DNA of 49,385 nucleotides from Nostoc sp. 106C (GTDB lineage: Bacteria; Cyanobacteriota; Cyanobacteriia; Cyanobacteriales; Nostocaceae). Location: assembly GCF_002154725.1 (NCBI RefSeq), contig NZ_MTAW01000039.1:1-49385 (forward strand). Reading direction: 5' to 3'. The notes beneath the pieces were generated by a model. It was given only the letters and a program-made list of their open reading frames with translations. It had not been told where the DNA came from and made no database searches. The position numbers were made by a program, and so were the translations under genes. Below are positions 30,902 to 42,000 of this stretch, piece after piece (position 1 is the first letter of the stretch; every line of letters begins with the position of its first letter).

Positions 30902-33900
30902 ATGAAAAAGAACGAGAACCAAAAAAGCACAAATCATCAGCCAGCAGCGCAAAAACCTTTTTTTGGGGCTAGCCCAGATGGGGCATTCTTTTCGGCAGAC
31001 AAGGCAGCGTCTACACCTTTTTTTCAACCCAAAGCTGTCTCGTCATCAGCCATTCAAGCTAAATCAGCTACCAGAGAGCCAGAGAGCATAAGTCAGTCAG
31101 TGGTGCAACGAATGCCCGCGTTTGAAAGCGAAGTCAATACCAAGCAGGCAGATCTTGTACAACGCCAGACTGACCTAGGGAGCGAACTGGAAGAAAAAGA
31201 ACCTGTTCAACGACAGGTTGAAGAAAAAGAGAAGCCTTTCCAAACGAAAGCGGATGGTAAACAGCCTGCTAGCGTCAGTTCATCTAGGGAGCAACAGTCA
31301 AATAACACAGGGCTGCCAGATAATCTGAAAGCCGGGATAGAAAACCTCTCCGGTATGGCGATGGATGATGTGAAGGTGCATTACAATTCCGACAAACCAG
31401 CCCAGTTACAAGCATTGGCATATACTCAAGGCAAAGATATTCATGTGGGGAAGGGGCAGGACAGGCATTTAGCACATGAGGCTTGGCATGTGGTGCAACA
31501 GAAGCAAGGGCGGGTAAAACCGACCATGAAATTCAAAGGAAACGATGTGAATGATGATCCAGGCTTGGAGAATGAGGCGGATGTGATGGGTGCAAGAGCA
31601 AGCCGTGAGCAGATACATAATCCGCTAAGGGCTATGCCTGCCCAAACTAAAAAGGCCAATGCTCATTTCAATTCAATTGAAACTGGCAAAGCAGAGCCTG
31701 TTCAGAGAACGATTATTCAACTAGTCTACAATGCAGATGAGAAATTAAAAGAAGCACAAAATAAAAAAGACCAGGCTTTAACAAAAATTAAATCTAAGGA
31801 TTATGAGGGTGCTAGAAAGCTATATGTTGATGTGAAAAAAATTACCAGAGACATATATGAACGTAATGCAAATCCTAGCTCACAGGACAAGGTCTTTAAA
31901 AAACATACAGACGGTGCTAATCAATGCCTAAAAGAGTTAATTGCAGGAATTCAAGAAACATCCCAAAAAATTATAGATGAATTAACTAATAAAATGAAAG
32001 ATTTATACAAAAAATATGAAGATAATCTCAATCAGTTGTACGAGGAAATTGCTAGTCGAATTTTTAGAAACCAAGGCATTAAAGAAATAACAGAAGGTTT
32101 AACAAAAGAAGAAAATAATCTCATAGAAAATATCGAAAAAATCGCTAACGAATATAAAGAAAAAGAATTAAAAGATTTCAATGACAAGGCAAAAGAAGAT
32201 ACAGACGTAAGCTATAGTATAGACAAAACTCGCACAGCATCTATTTCTGACACCAAATTGATTCCTTTGAACTTTGACAAATTTGACCAATTAAAGGAGA
32301 AAGACAATGAGTTAAAAAAACAATTTAATACTCAGAAAAAACATATAAAAACATTTGCACAAGATCCCCAAAACGAAACCCTTAGAGAACATACTTATAT
32401 CATCCTTGTAGCAGGATCTGAGGAACGAAAAAATGAAATCGCTAAACTGTTTAAAGATGAGGTAGCCATACAACTAACCATTTTCAAAAAAGTTAATAAA
32501 AAACACCGTTCCGACCCCATAACTGATATTGTAAACCTACTTCAAGATATTGGCGTCAAAAATGTATACTTAGCATTTAATCTGATTGAGAAGGTAGGAG
32601 ACAAAGGAAGCATCGCTGAAATCAATCTCTATCAGAAAAAAACCAAGGTCACGAAGGATAACCCCAATCTGAAGAATGTTATTGGTTTCTTAGATAGCCT
32701 TAAATACGCTTCCCTTTCTAAACTAACCGATTTCGTCGCTGAAGTGGGCAAGGTTTGCGACTTAGTATCCATCAAGAAAATATGGGTAGCAGCCGAAGCA
32801 AATAGCAATATTGATAAGACCATCTCCTTCTTTAATGGGAATAACATACCATCAACCCTAGCTGAATCTGCTGCTGACATCGGATTGGCATTTGCCCAAA
32901 AGACGGGGGGCAGTAAAGCAGAAGATTGGGCAAAATTATTAAACATAAGTGAGTGGAAAAAAGAAAATCTGATTGCATTAGCAACCGCTTTTGATAAAAA
33001 TAGCGGTAATGCCACTGCTGAACGTTGGACAGAAGTAGCAAAAGCAGATCCTTCTCTCGAAACCAAGCCGGACGAAGTAAGAGCGACTGCCAGACTAAAT
33101 ATGTTTGCAAATAATGATTGGTATGACAAAGCCATTAGTAAATCTTCCTCAGAGCAAAAGGCACAAAAGAAATATACCCAACTACTTTATGCTCTATTAG
33201 GTGAGCAAAAATTGAAAGATTTAGGAGCTATCAATTTTGAAAATATCAAAGGAGATTTCCTCTCCATGTTGGTATTTTTCCATCGACATATTGCTTCATT
33301 TAAAGCGGAGAATGGTCAGGGTTTTGACAGGGATAATGTAGGTGAAGGCAAATATGCCAGAAGCAACAAGGATCATCCCCTGAATCAACAGTACAAGGAA
33401 TTATTATTCGGAGAGGGTGTAGATGTCAGTACATTGCTCCAACCTCTTAACTCGGCATTATTAAAACTTCAAGGGGGAAGCGTTACCTCAAAACCTGTAG
33501 GAAGTACTACATACAGTACAGACAATACGGGAAGAATGAGTGTGGCTTCAGCAGGTCTTCCTTCCCATAACCTCAAAATCCTGCAAGATCAACAAGGAAT
33601 TATAGCTGCTTCCAGTAATAAAGAGGAGGCAATCAAAAAACTCTTCAAAGATCCCCGACTTACTACCCCACCCAAAGACAGTCGTTCCGTTGATAAAGAA
33701 TCTTCAATCACTGATGAGTTGCTTAAAAAGCAAAAAGACGCTTTAAAAGAGAAAGTTACTAGAGATGCTCGGTACAGCAATTTTCACGATGGTTTGTTAC
33801 AAGATAGAGGAACTTTAGTAAACCAGATTAGTACTGCCATCAATAATATTTCTGGAGGAAAGCAGGTTTTAAACGCCATAGGCTCGGAAGATCATCCTAG

Positions 33901-35266
33901 TTTGATTTTAAAAGTACCTAAGCCTAGTAAAAATTTCATTTACAACAACGCAGAATATAAAGATACGAAAAAAATTGTCTCCCAAATAGCGAAAGACTTC
34001 AACGCCGCACCTAACCAGGCAATAAAAATTACCGAAAGAGGAAGTTTTGGTTTTCAAAGGCCAACTATTGCAGATACTGGAGACTCTGTAAGATTGTGGC
34101 TGGGTTACGCCCCCATTGAAGCTCTATTACCGGGGCTTAAAGTTATAGTAGAAAAATTGACGAGTAAAAATTCTGCTCGCAATCTGGACAATATTAACGA
34201 CTTGACAAATTTAAAAACAGACACTTCTAAGCCAATATTATACATAGAGGCACTAAAAACGGCTATGCGCCATGCTTTTATAGTTTTAGAGAAAAAAGTG
34301 GACACTAAAGCTTCCACAGAGAAAAAAAGAGTTTATGAATGGTTAAAGTCAAGAATGCTAATAAAACTCCAGCAAGCTGGAATTTTATTAGAAAAAGGTA
34401 ATGCTTTATATGGTAAGGATTCAACCTCTACACAAGAAGATAAAAACAAACATTTTGCCATCACTGCTGACATGACTGACAAGCTACAGGAATACTCTAT
34501 GCTGTATACAGCTACTACCTTAAACAGCACAGTTAATCCTAATGCTGACCACACAGAATCAGGAAAATTTAAAGATGATACAGATGTTTACGAAAAAAAT
34601 GTCATATCTAAATTAACGGCTACTGATTATCGGGTCTTCTATTTAGACAGTGGTGAACAAGCCCTGATAACAGCAGGTATCCTGGCGAACAGATTTCAGA
34701 AACATACCGATGAAAATACAAAGAATGTGGAGAAAAGTGAATACATTAACAAGAATCCATACTTTGAAATAAGTGTGTTTGGTGGAGATAAACGCTCTAA
34801 TCTCACCTCTAACGCTTCGGGTAATATTGTTCATTCAGACTTGTCTCCGGTTATCACTGAAGGGATAACCGCACCAAAACCCAAAACTGACACTCAAAAT
34901 GAAGTAAAGAGAACCTGGCAAGATTCAAATGGAGACGTTATCAAAAGCGATATGATCCCGATTATTGATATCACGAACAGTAGCATTGATGATGTAGTAA
35001 GTTTAGGTAAAATGCCCAATAATTTCATTATCGTAGAGAGTTTAACAAAACATCAGCAACTTGGGGCAGATAAATTTATCATGGGTCGATTGATAGCAGT
35101 TAGTAATACCAAAGGAACAGAAGGCAATAACCCTCTTGACAAAACGAATTTCTTGGATCTGGCTCAAAAAATCGTAGGGCCGGTGTCTAATGAAGCTTAC
35201 AATCCTCTTTTAGCTAAAATAAGAGCCAACATGGATAAAGCCCTTTATTCCGATGATTTAAAATAG
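30902..35266 (+). CDS. DUF4157 eCIS cargo/effector candidate with PLP-enzyme-like C-terminus
   Basis: A 1454-residue protein with its own AAGGA site six bases before the ATG. Residues 1-60 hold a low-complexity leader with repeated FF motifs ([20 protein letters not shown], then TPFFQPKAV). Residues about 138-232 are a DUF4157 domain with the metallopeptidase-like H192-EAWH and a downstream ENEAD; this domain marks eCIS-associated cargo proteins. Coiled-coil, Lys/Glu-rich text spans about 274-470, followed by helical regions to about 1200. The last ~260 residues carry a fold-type-I PLP pattern: [14 protein letters not shown] (S1250-G1251), IIDITNSS with D1356, and [14 protein letters not shown] with candidate Schiff-base K1383. 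No signal peptide or transmembrane helix is present. The gene is visibly more AT-rich than the structural genes before it. The cargo role is inferred from family and position, and the PLP assignment is a by-eye hypothesis. Confidence 0.72.
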   Translation: MKKNENQKSTNHQPAAQKPFFGASPDGAFFSADKAASTPFFQPKAVSSSAIQAKSATREPESISQSVVQRMPAFESEVNTKQADLVQRQTDLGSELEEKEPVQRQVEEKEKPFQTKADGKQPASVSSSREQQSNNTGLPDNLKAGIENLSGMAMDDVKVHYNSDKPAQLQALAYTQGKDIHVGKGQDRHLAHEAWHVVQQKQGRVKPTMKFKGNDVNDDPGLENEADVMGARASREQIHNPLRAMPAQTKKANAHFNSIETGKAEPVQRTIIQLVYNADEKLKEAQNKKDQALTKIKSKDYEGARKLYVDVKKITRDIYERNANPSSQDKVFKKHTDGANQCLKELIAGIQETSQKIIDELTNKMKDLYKKYEDNLNQLYEEIASRIFRNQGIKEITEGLTKEENNLIENIEKIANEYKEKELKDFNDKAKEDTDVSYSIDKTRTASISDTKLIPLNFDKFDQLKEKDNELKKQFNTQKKHIKTFAQDPQNETLREHTYIILVAGSEERKNEIAKLFKDEVAIQLTIFKKVNKKHRSDPITDIVNLLQDIGVKNVYLAFNLIEKVGDKGSIAEINLYQKKTKVTKDNPNLKNVIGFLDSLKYASLSKLTDFVAEVGKVCDLVSIKKIWVAAEANSNIDKTISFFNGNNIPSTLAESAADIGLAFAQKTGGSKAEDWAKLLNISEWKKENLIALATAFDKNSGNATAERWTEVAKADPSLETKPDEVRATARLNMFANNDWYDKAISKSSSEQKAQKKYTQLLYALLGEQKLKDLGAINFENIKGDFLSMLVFFHRHIASFKAENGQGFDRDNVGEGKYARSNKDHPLNQQYKELLFGEGVDVSTLLQPLNSALLKLQGGSVTSKPVGSTTYSTDNTGRMSVASAGLPSHNLKILQDQQGIIAASSNKEEAIKKLFKDPRLTTPPKDSRSVDKESSITDELLKKQKDALKEKVTRDARYSNFHDGLLQDRGTLVNQISTAINNISGGKQVLNAIGSEDHPSLILKVPKPSKNFIYNNAEYKDTKKIVSQIAKDFNAAPNQAIKITERGSFGFQRPTIADTGDSVRLWLGYAPIEALLPGLKVIVEKLTSKNSARNLDNINDLTNLKTDTSKPILYIEALKTAMRHAFIVLEKKVDTKASTEKKRVYEWLKSRMLIKLQQAGILLEKGNALYGKDSTSTQEDKNKHFAITADMTDKLQEYSMLYTATTLNSTVNPNADHTESGKFKDDTDVYEKNVISKLTATDYRVFYLDSGEQALITAGILANRFQKHTDENTKNVEKSEYINKNPYFEISVFGGDKRSNLTSNASGNIVHSDLSPVITEGITAPKPKTDTQNEVKRTWQDSNGDVIKSDMIPIIDITNSSIDDVVSLGKMPNNFIIVESLTKHQQLGADKFIMGRLIAVSNTKGTEGNNPLDKTNFLDLAQKIVGPVSNEAYNPLLAKIRANMDKALYSDDLK

Positions 35267-36072
35267 CCAGTGCGATCGCTTTTCTGCTGTGGGTAAGCGA
35301 TGTCTAACAATAAGCCACTCTGTATTTATTCACACTTTTTCATTACAAAGACGATCGCACAATTTATGTAATAACTTGACACGACTCTGAAGTACCTGTT
35401 GCTCTGTCAGCATATTTTCAGTGCGATCGCTATTTCCCAACCGCGGATCATAAAAACCTGCTGCTCAAACTGCGATAATCTGAGCTAGACATTGTTTGCA
35501 GTGCGATCGCTTTTGTAGCTTGTAGCGACTGTTTTAACAGTCAAGCGATCACCTGCTCAAACTGCGATAATACGATTTAGGCATTGTTTGAAGTGCGATC
35601 GCTCGATAGTTATACCGTTTCACTTTCATCATGATACAAATACGTTGATAAGGACACGGTATTGCCGTGCCCCTACGAGAGATCTATCTGTAGCAAAGTT
35701 TTCGTGAATTGGTATTACACATAGGCGATCGCCTTTGACCACAATCATTAATAATCACTCATCACATCTATGCAACCCAATATTCCCAAAAACTGGGACT
35801 ATCTCGCTTTACTTTTGCGATCGCACAAAACAAGGCTTCATCTTGATCTTGGGCATGGAGTACTACCTCTCCCAAGCCACCTCAGCGTTATAAACCAGAA
35901 AATCAGGTAGAGAAAAATAACCACTTGTGCATTCCAAATTGCGATCGCTATTAACTCCATGATTGCAAACGTTCTTTAATATCTCTTCAAGCAAAAGAGC
36001 CGAATTTACTATTATTGATGTAAAGTTCATTAATCAACTGTCTACTCATCTCCCACAAGCGACAAGTCAAAA
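35267..36072. other. HIP1-dense intergenic region
   Basis: 806 bases without a convincing gene. HIP1-type octamers and near matches recur (about 35272, 35422, 35502, 35595, 35724, 35817 and 35940). A degenerate direct repeat of ctgctcaaactgcgataat ... cattgtttgnagtgcgatcgct occurs at 35461-35512 and 35553-35602. A 47-codon frame from 35770 has no family resemblance. The region separates the CIS locus from the hybrid kinase. Confidence 0.6.
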
Positions 36073-39000
36073 ATGAGTATTACCATTGCTGGTTATAACA
36101 TCGTTCAAGTTTTATATGACGGTAGTACTACTTGTGTTTATCGTGCCTTAAGGGAGTCTGACCAAACCTCTGCGATCGTTAAAACACTTAAAACTGACTA
36201 TCCGACTATAGAACAGCTTGCTAGATTGCGGCACGAATATCACATACTCCAATCTCTGAATATAGAAGGAGTTGTGAAACCACTGGCTTTAGAAAATTAT
36301 CAGAATGGGCTAGCATTAATATTGTCAGATTTTGCTGGAGAGACACTAAAAAATTTAATCGATACTCAAAACTTTGAATTAAGTAATTTTTTGCAAATTG
36401 CTATTTCTTTAGCTGCAACAATTGCACGCATACATCAAAATAAGATTATTCATAAAGATATTAAACCCCAAAATATTATTATTAATCCCCAGAATTTAAA
36501 TATTAAAATTATCGACTTTAGTATTGCATCCCATTTATCTAGAGAAAATCCAACTGTCAGCAACCCCAATTTAATCGAAGGTACACTTGCCTATATGTCT
36601 CCTGAGCAGACTGGCAGAATGAATCGCTCTCTTGATTATCGTACCGACTTTTATTCTTTGGGAGTCACTTTTTATCAGATGCTCACTGATTTGCTACCTT
36701 TTGATAGTAATGATTCGTTAGAAATAATTCACTCACACATTGCTAAAATTCCAGCTTCACCTCACGAAATCAATTCAGATATTCCGCTAATAGTTTCTGA
36801 AATTGTAATGAAACTTTTAGCCAAGACAGCAGAAGATAGATATCAAAGTGCTTTAGGGTTAAAAGCAGATTTAGAATTATGTTTACAGGAATTAGAACAG
36901 AATGGTCAAATTCCTGAATTTACTATTGGACAGCTAGATTTATCCAGTCAGTTTATCATTCCTCAAAAACTTTATGGCAGGGAAGCAGAAGTAAATATAT
37001 TATTAAATGCCTTTGAGCGTATCAGCAACGGTCAAACAGAGATGATGCTGGTATCGGGGTACTCTGGAATTGGCAAATCTTCTTTGGTGAATGAAATTCA
37101 TAAGCCGATTGTGCGCCAGAGAGGATATTTTATTTCGGGTAAATTTGACCAATTTAAACGTAATATTCCATACTCTTCATTAATTCAAGCTTTTCAAGAA
37201 CTAATGCAGCAATTGTTAACAGAAAGTGCTGAAGCATTAGAAAATTGGAAATCTCAACTCTTGGCAGCGCTTGGTCAGAATGGTCAAATTATCATAGATG
37301 TCATACCGGAAGTAGAACGCATTATCGGTTATCAGCCTGCAATAGTAGAATTAAGTAGAACAGAATCTCAAAATCGTTTTAATCGGGTATTTCAACAGTT
37401 TATTCATGTTTTTACTAAACGAGAACATCCCTTAGTTTTATTTTTAGATGATTTACAATGGGTGGATTCAGCTTCTCTAAAATTAATAGAGCTAATTATT
37501 ACCGACCCGGACAGCGAATATTTATTATTAATCGGAGCTTATCGAGATAATGAAGTCAGTGCTACTCATCCCTTAATCCAAGCATTAGAGCAGATTCAAC
37601 AGGTTAGAAGTATTGAGAATATTGTTCTATGTTCTTTGAATATTGACTGTGTGTATCAAATACTAGCTGATACTATACATAGTAGCCAATTAATAGTTAA
37701 ACCCCTAGCAGATTTAGTATTTGATAAAACCCAAGGTAATCCGTTTTTCTTAACAGAGCTACTCAAATATCTTTACCAAGAAAATTTCATCAATTTTAAT
37801 TTTTCCCAAGGTGTTTGGCAATGGGCTATTGAGCGGCTACAAGATATTAATATTACAGATAATGTTGTCGAATTGATGGTCGGCCAGATTCAAAAGCTAT
37901 CATTGGAGACAATTAATGTTTTGAAAATAGCTGCTTGTATAGGAGATAAGTTTACTTTAGAAGTTTTAGCAATCGTTAATGAAAAAACTCAGCTTGAAAC
38001 GGCTAATGACTTGTGGAAAGCTTTACAAGCAGGTTTAGTTATACCTTTAAGTGATGCCTATAAAATACCTCTGGCTTTTGAATCTGAAACTGCAACAGAG
38101 CAGTTAAACATTACTTACAAGTTTTTGCACGACCGAGTACAGCAAGCATCTTATTCTTTAATTCCCGATGATTTGCAAAAACAAACACACCTAAAAATAG
38201 GTGAATTACTGCTTAAAAACACATCAGCAAAAGATATAGAAGAGAATATATTTGAAATTGTTAATCATTTAAATATTGGAGTTGAATTAATCTCTCAAGA
38301 AACTCAAAAATATGAATTAGCCAAACTGAATTTAATAGCAGGTAAAAAAGCTAAAGCAGCAACAGCTTATGAAAATGCTGTTAAATACAGCACAGCAGGA
38401 TTAGCACTGCTTACAGAAGATAGTTGGCAGAGTCAGTATGAACTAACATTAGCGTTACATACCGAAGCAGTAGAAGCAAACTACCTAAGTGGTGACTTTA
38501 AGCGGATGCAGGAATTTATTGAGATAGTGCAAAACCGCGCTAATTCCCTAATAGATACAGTGAAGCTGTACACAGTCCAGATTCAAGCTTACGTATCACA
38601 GAACCAGCTCAAAGAAGCGCTTAATACAGGGCTAAAAATCTTAAAGTTATTGGGGGTGGAATTTCCTGAAAAAGTAAACCACTTAGATATTGGGCAAGGA
38701 TTTGAGGAAATTGCATCAATTTTGAATGGAAAAGAACCTTCTGATTTAATTGACTTACCTCTAATGACCGACCCTGATAAATTAGCAACCTTGAGGCTGT
38801 TATCAAGTTTATTTGCTGCTACCTTCATTGTTACGCCAGAACTGATACCTCTAATGGTGTTGAAACAGGTCGGTATATCCGTCGAATACGGCAATGCTGA
38901 TGTTTCTCCCTTTGCTTATGCCCTTTATGGCTTTCTTTTGTGCGGGGTTGTAGGAGATATTGAGCAAGGCTATCAGTTTGGTCAATTAGCTTTGAATTTG

Positions 39001-42000
39001 CTATCAAAATTGAATGCTAAAGAAATCAGCACCAAGACCAGCCACATGGTAAATGTCTTTGTCCGACATTGGAAAGAACACCTCAGGAATACCTCAGAAC
39101 ATTTTCGCTCAGATTACTCTAACGGGCTAGAGACTGGAGATTTAGAATATGCTGCCTTTAGTGCATTTGAATACTGTCTTTTCTTATATTTAAGTGGTCA
39201 ACAACTAACTGTCCTTGAAAGAGAAATAGTAACTTACGGGGATACCATTAGAAAACTTAAGCAAGAAACAGCACTTAATTATCACGAAATCACTTGGCAA
39301 GCCGTTCTAAACATGATGGGAAAGGCTGAAAATTCTTGCATTTTAAAGGGTGAAGCTTACGATGAGCAGAAAATGCTTCTCATTCATCAGCAAAGCAATG
39401 ATCAAGTAGCTATTCAATTGTTATACTTTCACAAATTTGTGCTTTGTTATTGGTTTGAAGACTACTCTCAAGCGCTGGAAAATATCGTTCAATTAGAAAG
39501 TTATTTTGCGGCAGCTACAGGAATGGTAACGGTTGGTCTCTTTTATTTCTATGATTCTTTAGTGCGGATTGCCCTATATATCGATAGTCCACAGTTTGGG
39601 CGAAAAGAAATTCTTGAACGCATACAAAATAATCAAGAAAAATTACTGAAATGGGCAGATCATGCCCCAATGAATTATCTGCACAAATTCTATCTAGTGG
39701 AGGCAGAGCAGCATCGAGTTTTAGGTGAAAAATTAGAAGCAATAGAAAATTACGACAAAGCGATCGCACTTGCTAAAGAAAACCAGTACATCAACGAAGA
39801 AGCCCTCGCTCACGAACTCGCTGCTAAATTTTATCTGTCATGGGGTAAACAAACCATTGCCCGCATCTATATGACTAATGCTTACCAAGCTTATAGCCAT
39901 TGGGGAGCGATCGCTAAACTCAAAGATTTAGAAGCACGCTATCCCCAATTGATTATGCGTAGACACGAAGTGGCTTGTCTTGAGACATCGCAGAACATCG
40001 CAAACATCAATATAGAAAATACTTTAACAAAAATAGCCACGACTGGAGGTAATTCTCAAGTTCTCGATTTAGCCACAGTCATGAAAGCCTCACAAGCTCT
40101 TTCTGGGGAAATAGTGTTAGATAAGCTACTAGCAAAATTAATGCACATTGTTATTGAAAGTGCTGGTGCAGAAATAGGATTTTTGATTTTAGAGGACTCA
40201 GGGAAACTATTTATCAAAGCTTCAGGCAGTATCGGAAAAAATGAGATAAATGTACAGCAACCCATACCTGTAGAATCAAGCGAACAGTTACCCATATCTG
40301 TCATAAACTATGTGCATCGAACTCAGCAGTATGTTGTATTAAATAATGCTACCCGTGAAGGAGTTTTTACAACAGATAGCTATGTGATCAACCATAAACC
40401 AAAATCAATTTTATCTACGCCGATTGTGAATCAAGGTAAAGTTATTGGCATTCTGTATTTAGAAAATAACTTGACTGTAGGGGCATTTACACCACAGCGA
40501 TTGGAAGTTTTACAACTTTTATCATCTCAAGCAGCAATCTCGATTGAAAATGCGCGTCTTTATAATGATTTAGAGGAGTATAACCGGAACCTAGCAGCGA
40601 AAGTACAAGACCGAACACTAGAGTTACAAGATAAAAATTTACAACTACAACAGGAAATTGGCGATCGCCAACGTGCAGAAGAAGTAGCCGAAGCTGCTAA
40701 CCGCGCTAAAAGTGAATTCCTTGCTAGTATGAGTCATGAACTCCGTACCCCGCTGAATGGGATTTTAGGTTATACGCAAATTTTCCAGAAAGATAAAACT
40801 TTAACTAGTCAGCAAAAAAATGGTATTAATATAATTCATCAGTGTGGTGAACATCTATTAACACTGATTAATGATATTTTAGATATCTCCAAAATAGAAG
40901 CTCGCCAAATGGAGCTTTATCTTAAAGAGTTTAATTTAGTAGAATTTCTGGAAAGCATTGTCGCAATCTGTCGCATTGGTGCTGAGCAAAAGGGAGTTGT
41001 ACTAATTTACAAGGCCCTTTCTCCTCTGCCAATAGCAATTCGAGCAGATGAAAAACGATTGCGGCAAGTTTTAATTAATTTACTGAGTAATGCAGTCAAA
41101 TTTACTGAGAAAGGTAGTATAACTTTTCAGGTTGGCTCTCATAATGGGAAACTGCGGTTTCAAGTTGAAGATACAGGTATTGGCATTGCACAAGAGCAAT
41201 TAGAAGAAATATTTTTGCCGTTCAAGCAGGTTGGTGAGCATAGTCGTAAAACAGAAGGAACAGGATTGGGATTGGCAATTAGTAGTCAATTAGTGCAGAT
41301 GATGGGTGGTGAACTCAAGGTTAAAAGTACTTTAGGCAAAGGAAGTATTTTTTGGTTAGATTTAGATTTACCTCAAGTTTTTCAACAAACTAATATTAAA
41401 AGTATTAATGAAAGTAACATCATCAGTTTTGTTAGTTGTAAACGCAAAGTTTTAGTAGTAGATGATAAATGGGCAAATCGCTCTGTTTTGGCAAATTTAC
41501 TAGAGCCTTTAGGATTTGAAGTCATGGAAGCAGTAGATGGCTTAGATAGTCTGCGCATAGCTCGTGAATTTAAGCCAGATTTAATTTTTATGGATTTAGT
41601 CATGACCGTAATGGACGGTTTTGAAGCAACTCGCCGTCTCAGGATGTTACCAGACTTAAAAGAAGTAGTAGTAATTGCTCTTTCAGCTAGCGCTTTTGAC
41701 TTGGATAAACAACAGAGTCAAAAAGCTGGTTTCAATGATTTTATTCTCAAGCCATTCAGGCTATCTGAGCTTTTAGAAAAAATAGGAATTCATTTAGGTT
41801 TGGAATGGGTTTATGAAGAGGTGAAAACTGGTAATCAAGAGCAAGAAGATCCGAATATAAAATCTAAAATACTCAATGCAGAATTTATTGTTCCCCCAGC
41901 AGCAGAAGTTGCAATCTTGCTAGATTTAGCAAAGAAGGGTGACTTACGAGCTATTATCCGACAAACCGAAAAACTAGAACAGTTAGATGAAAAATGGGTA

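Noticed and set aside
3740-35266. Prophage or type VI secretion system
   Set aside because: No capsid, portal, terminase, lysis or integrase genes, and no TssJLM, TssK or ClpV. The DUF4255, DUF5908, AAA and CIS tape-measure genes fit eCIS.
35770-35910. Short frame starting MQPNIPKNWDYLALLL
   Set aside because: Only 47 codons, no SD and no known family; it runs through HIP1-rich spacer.
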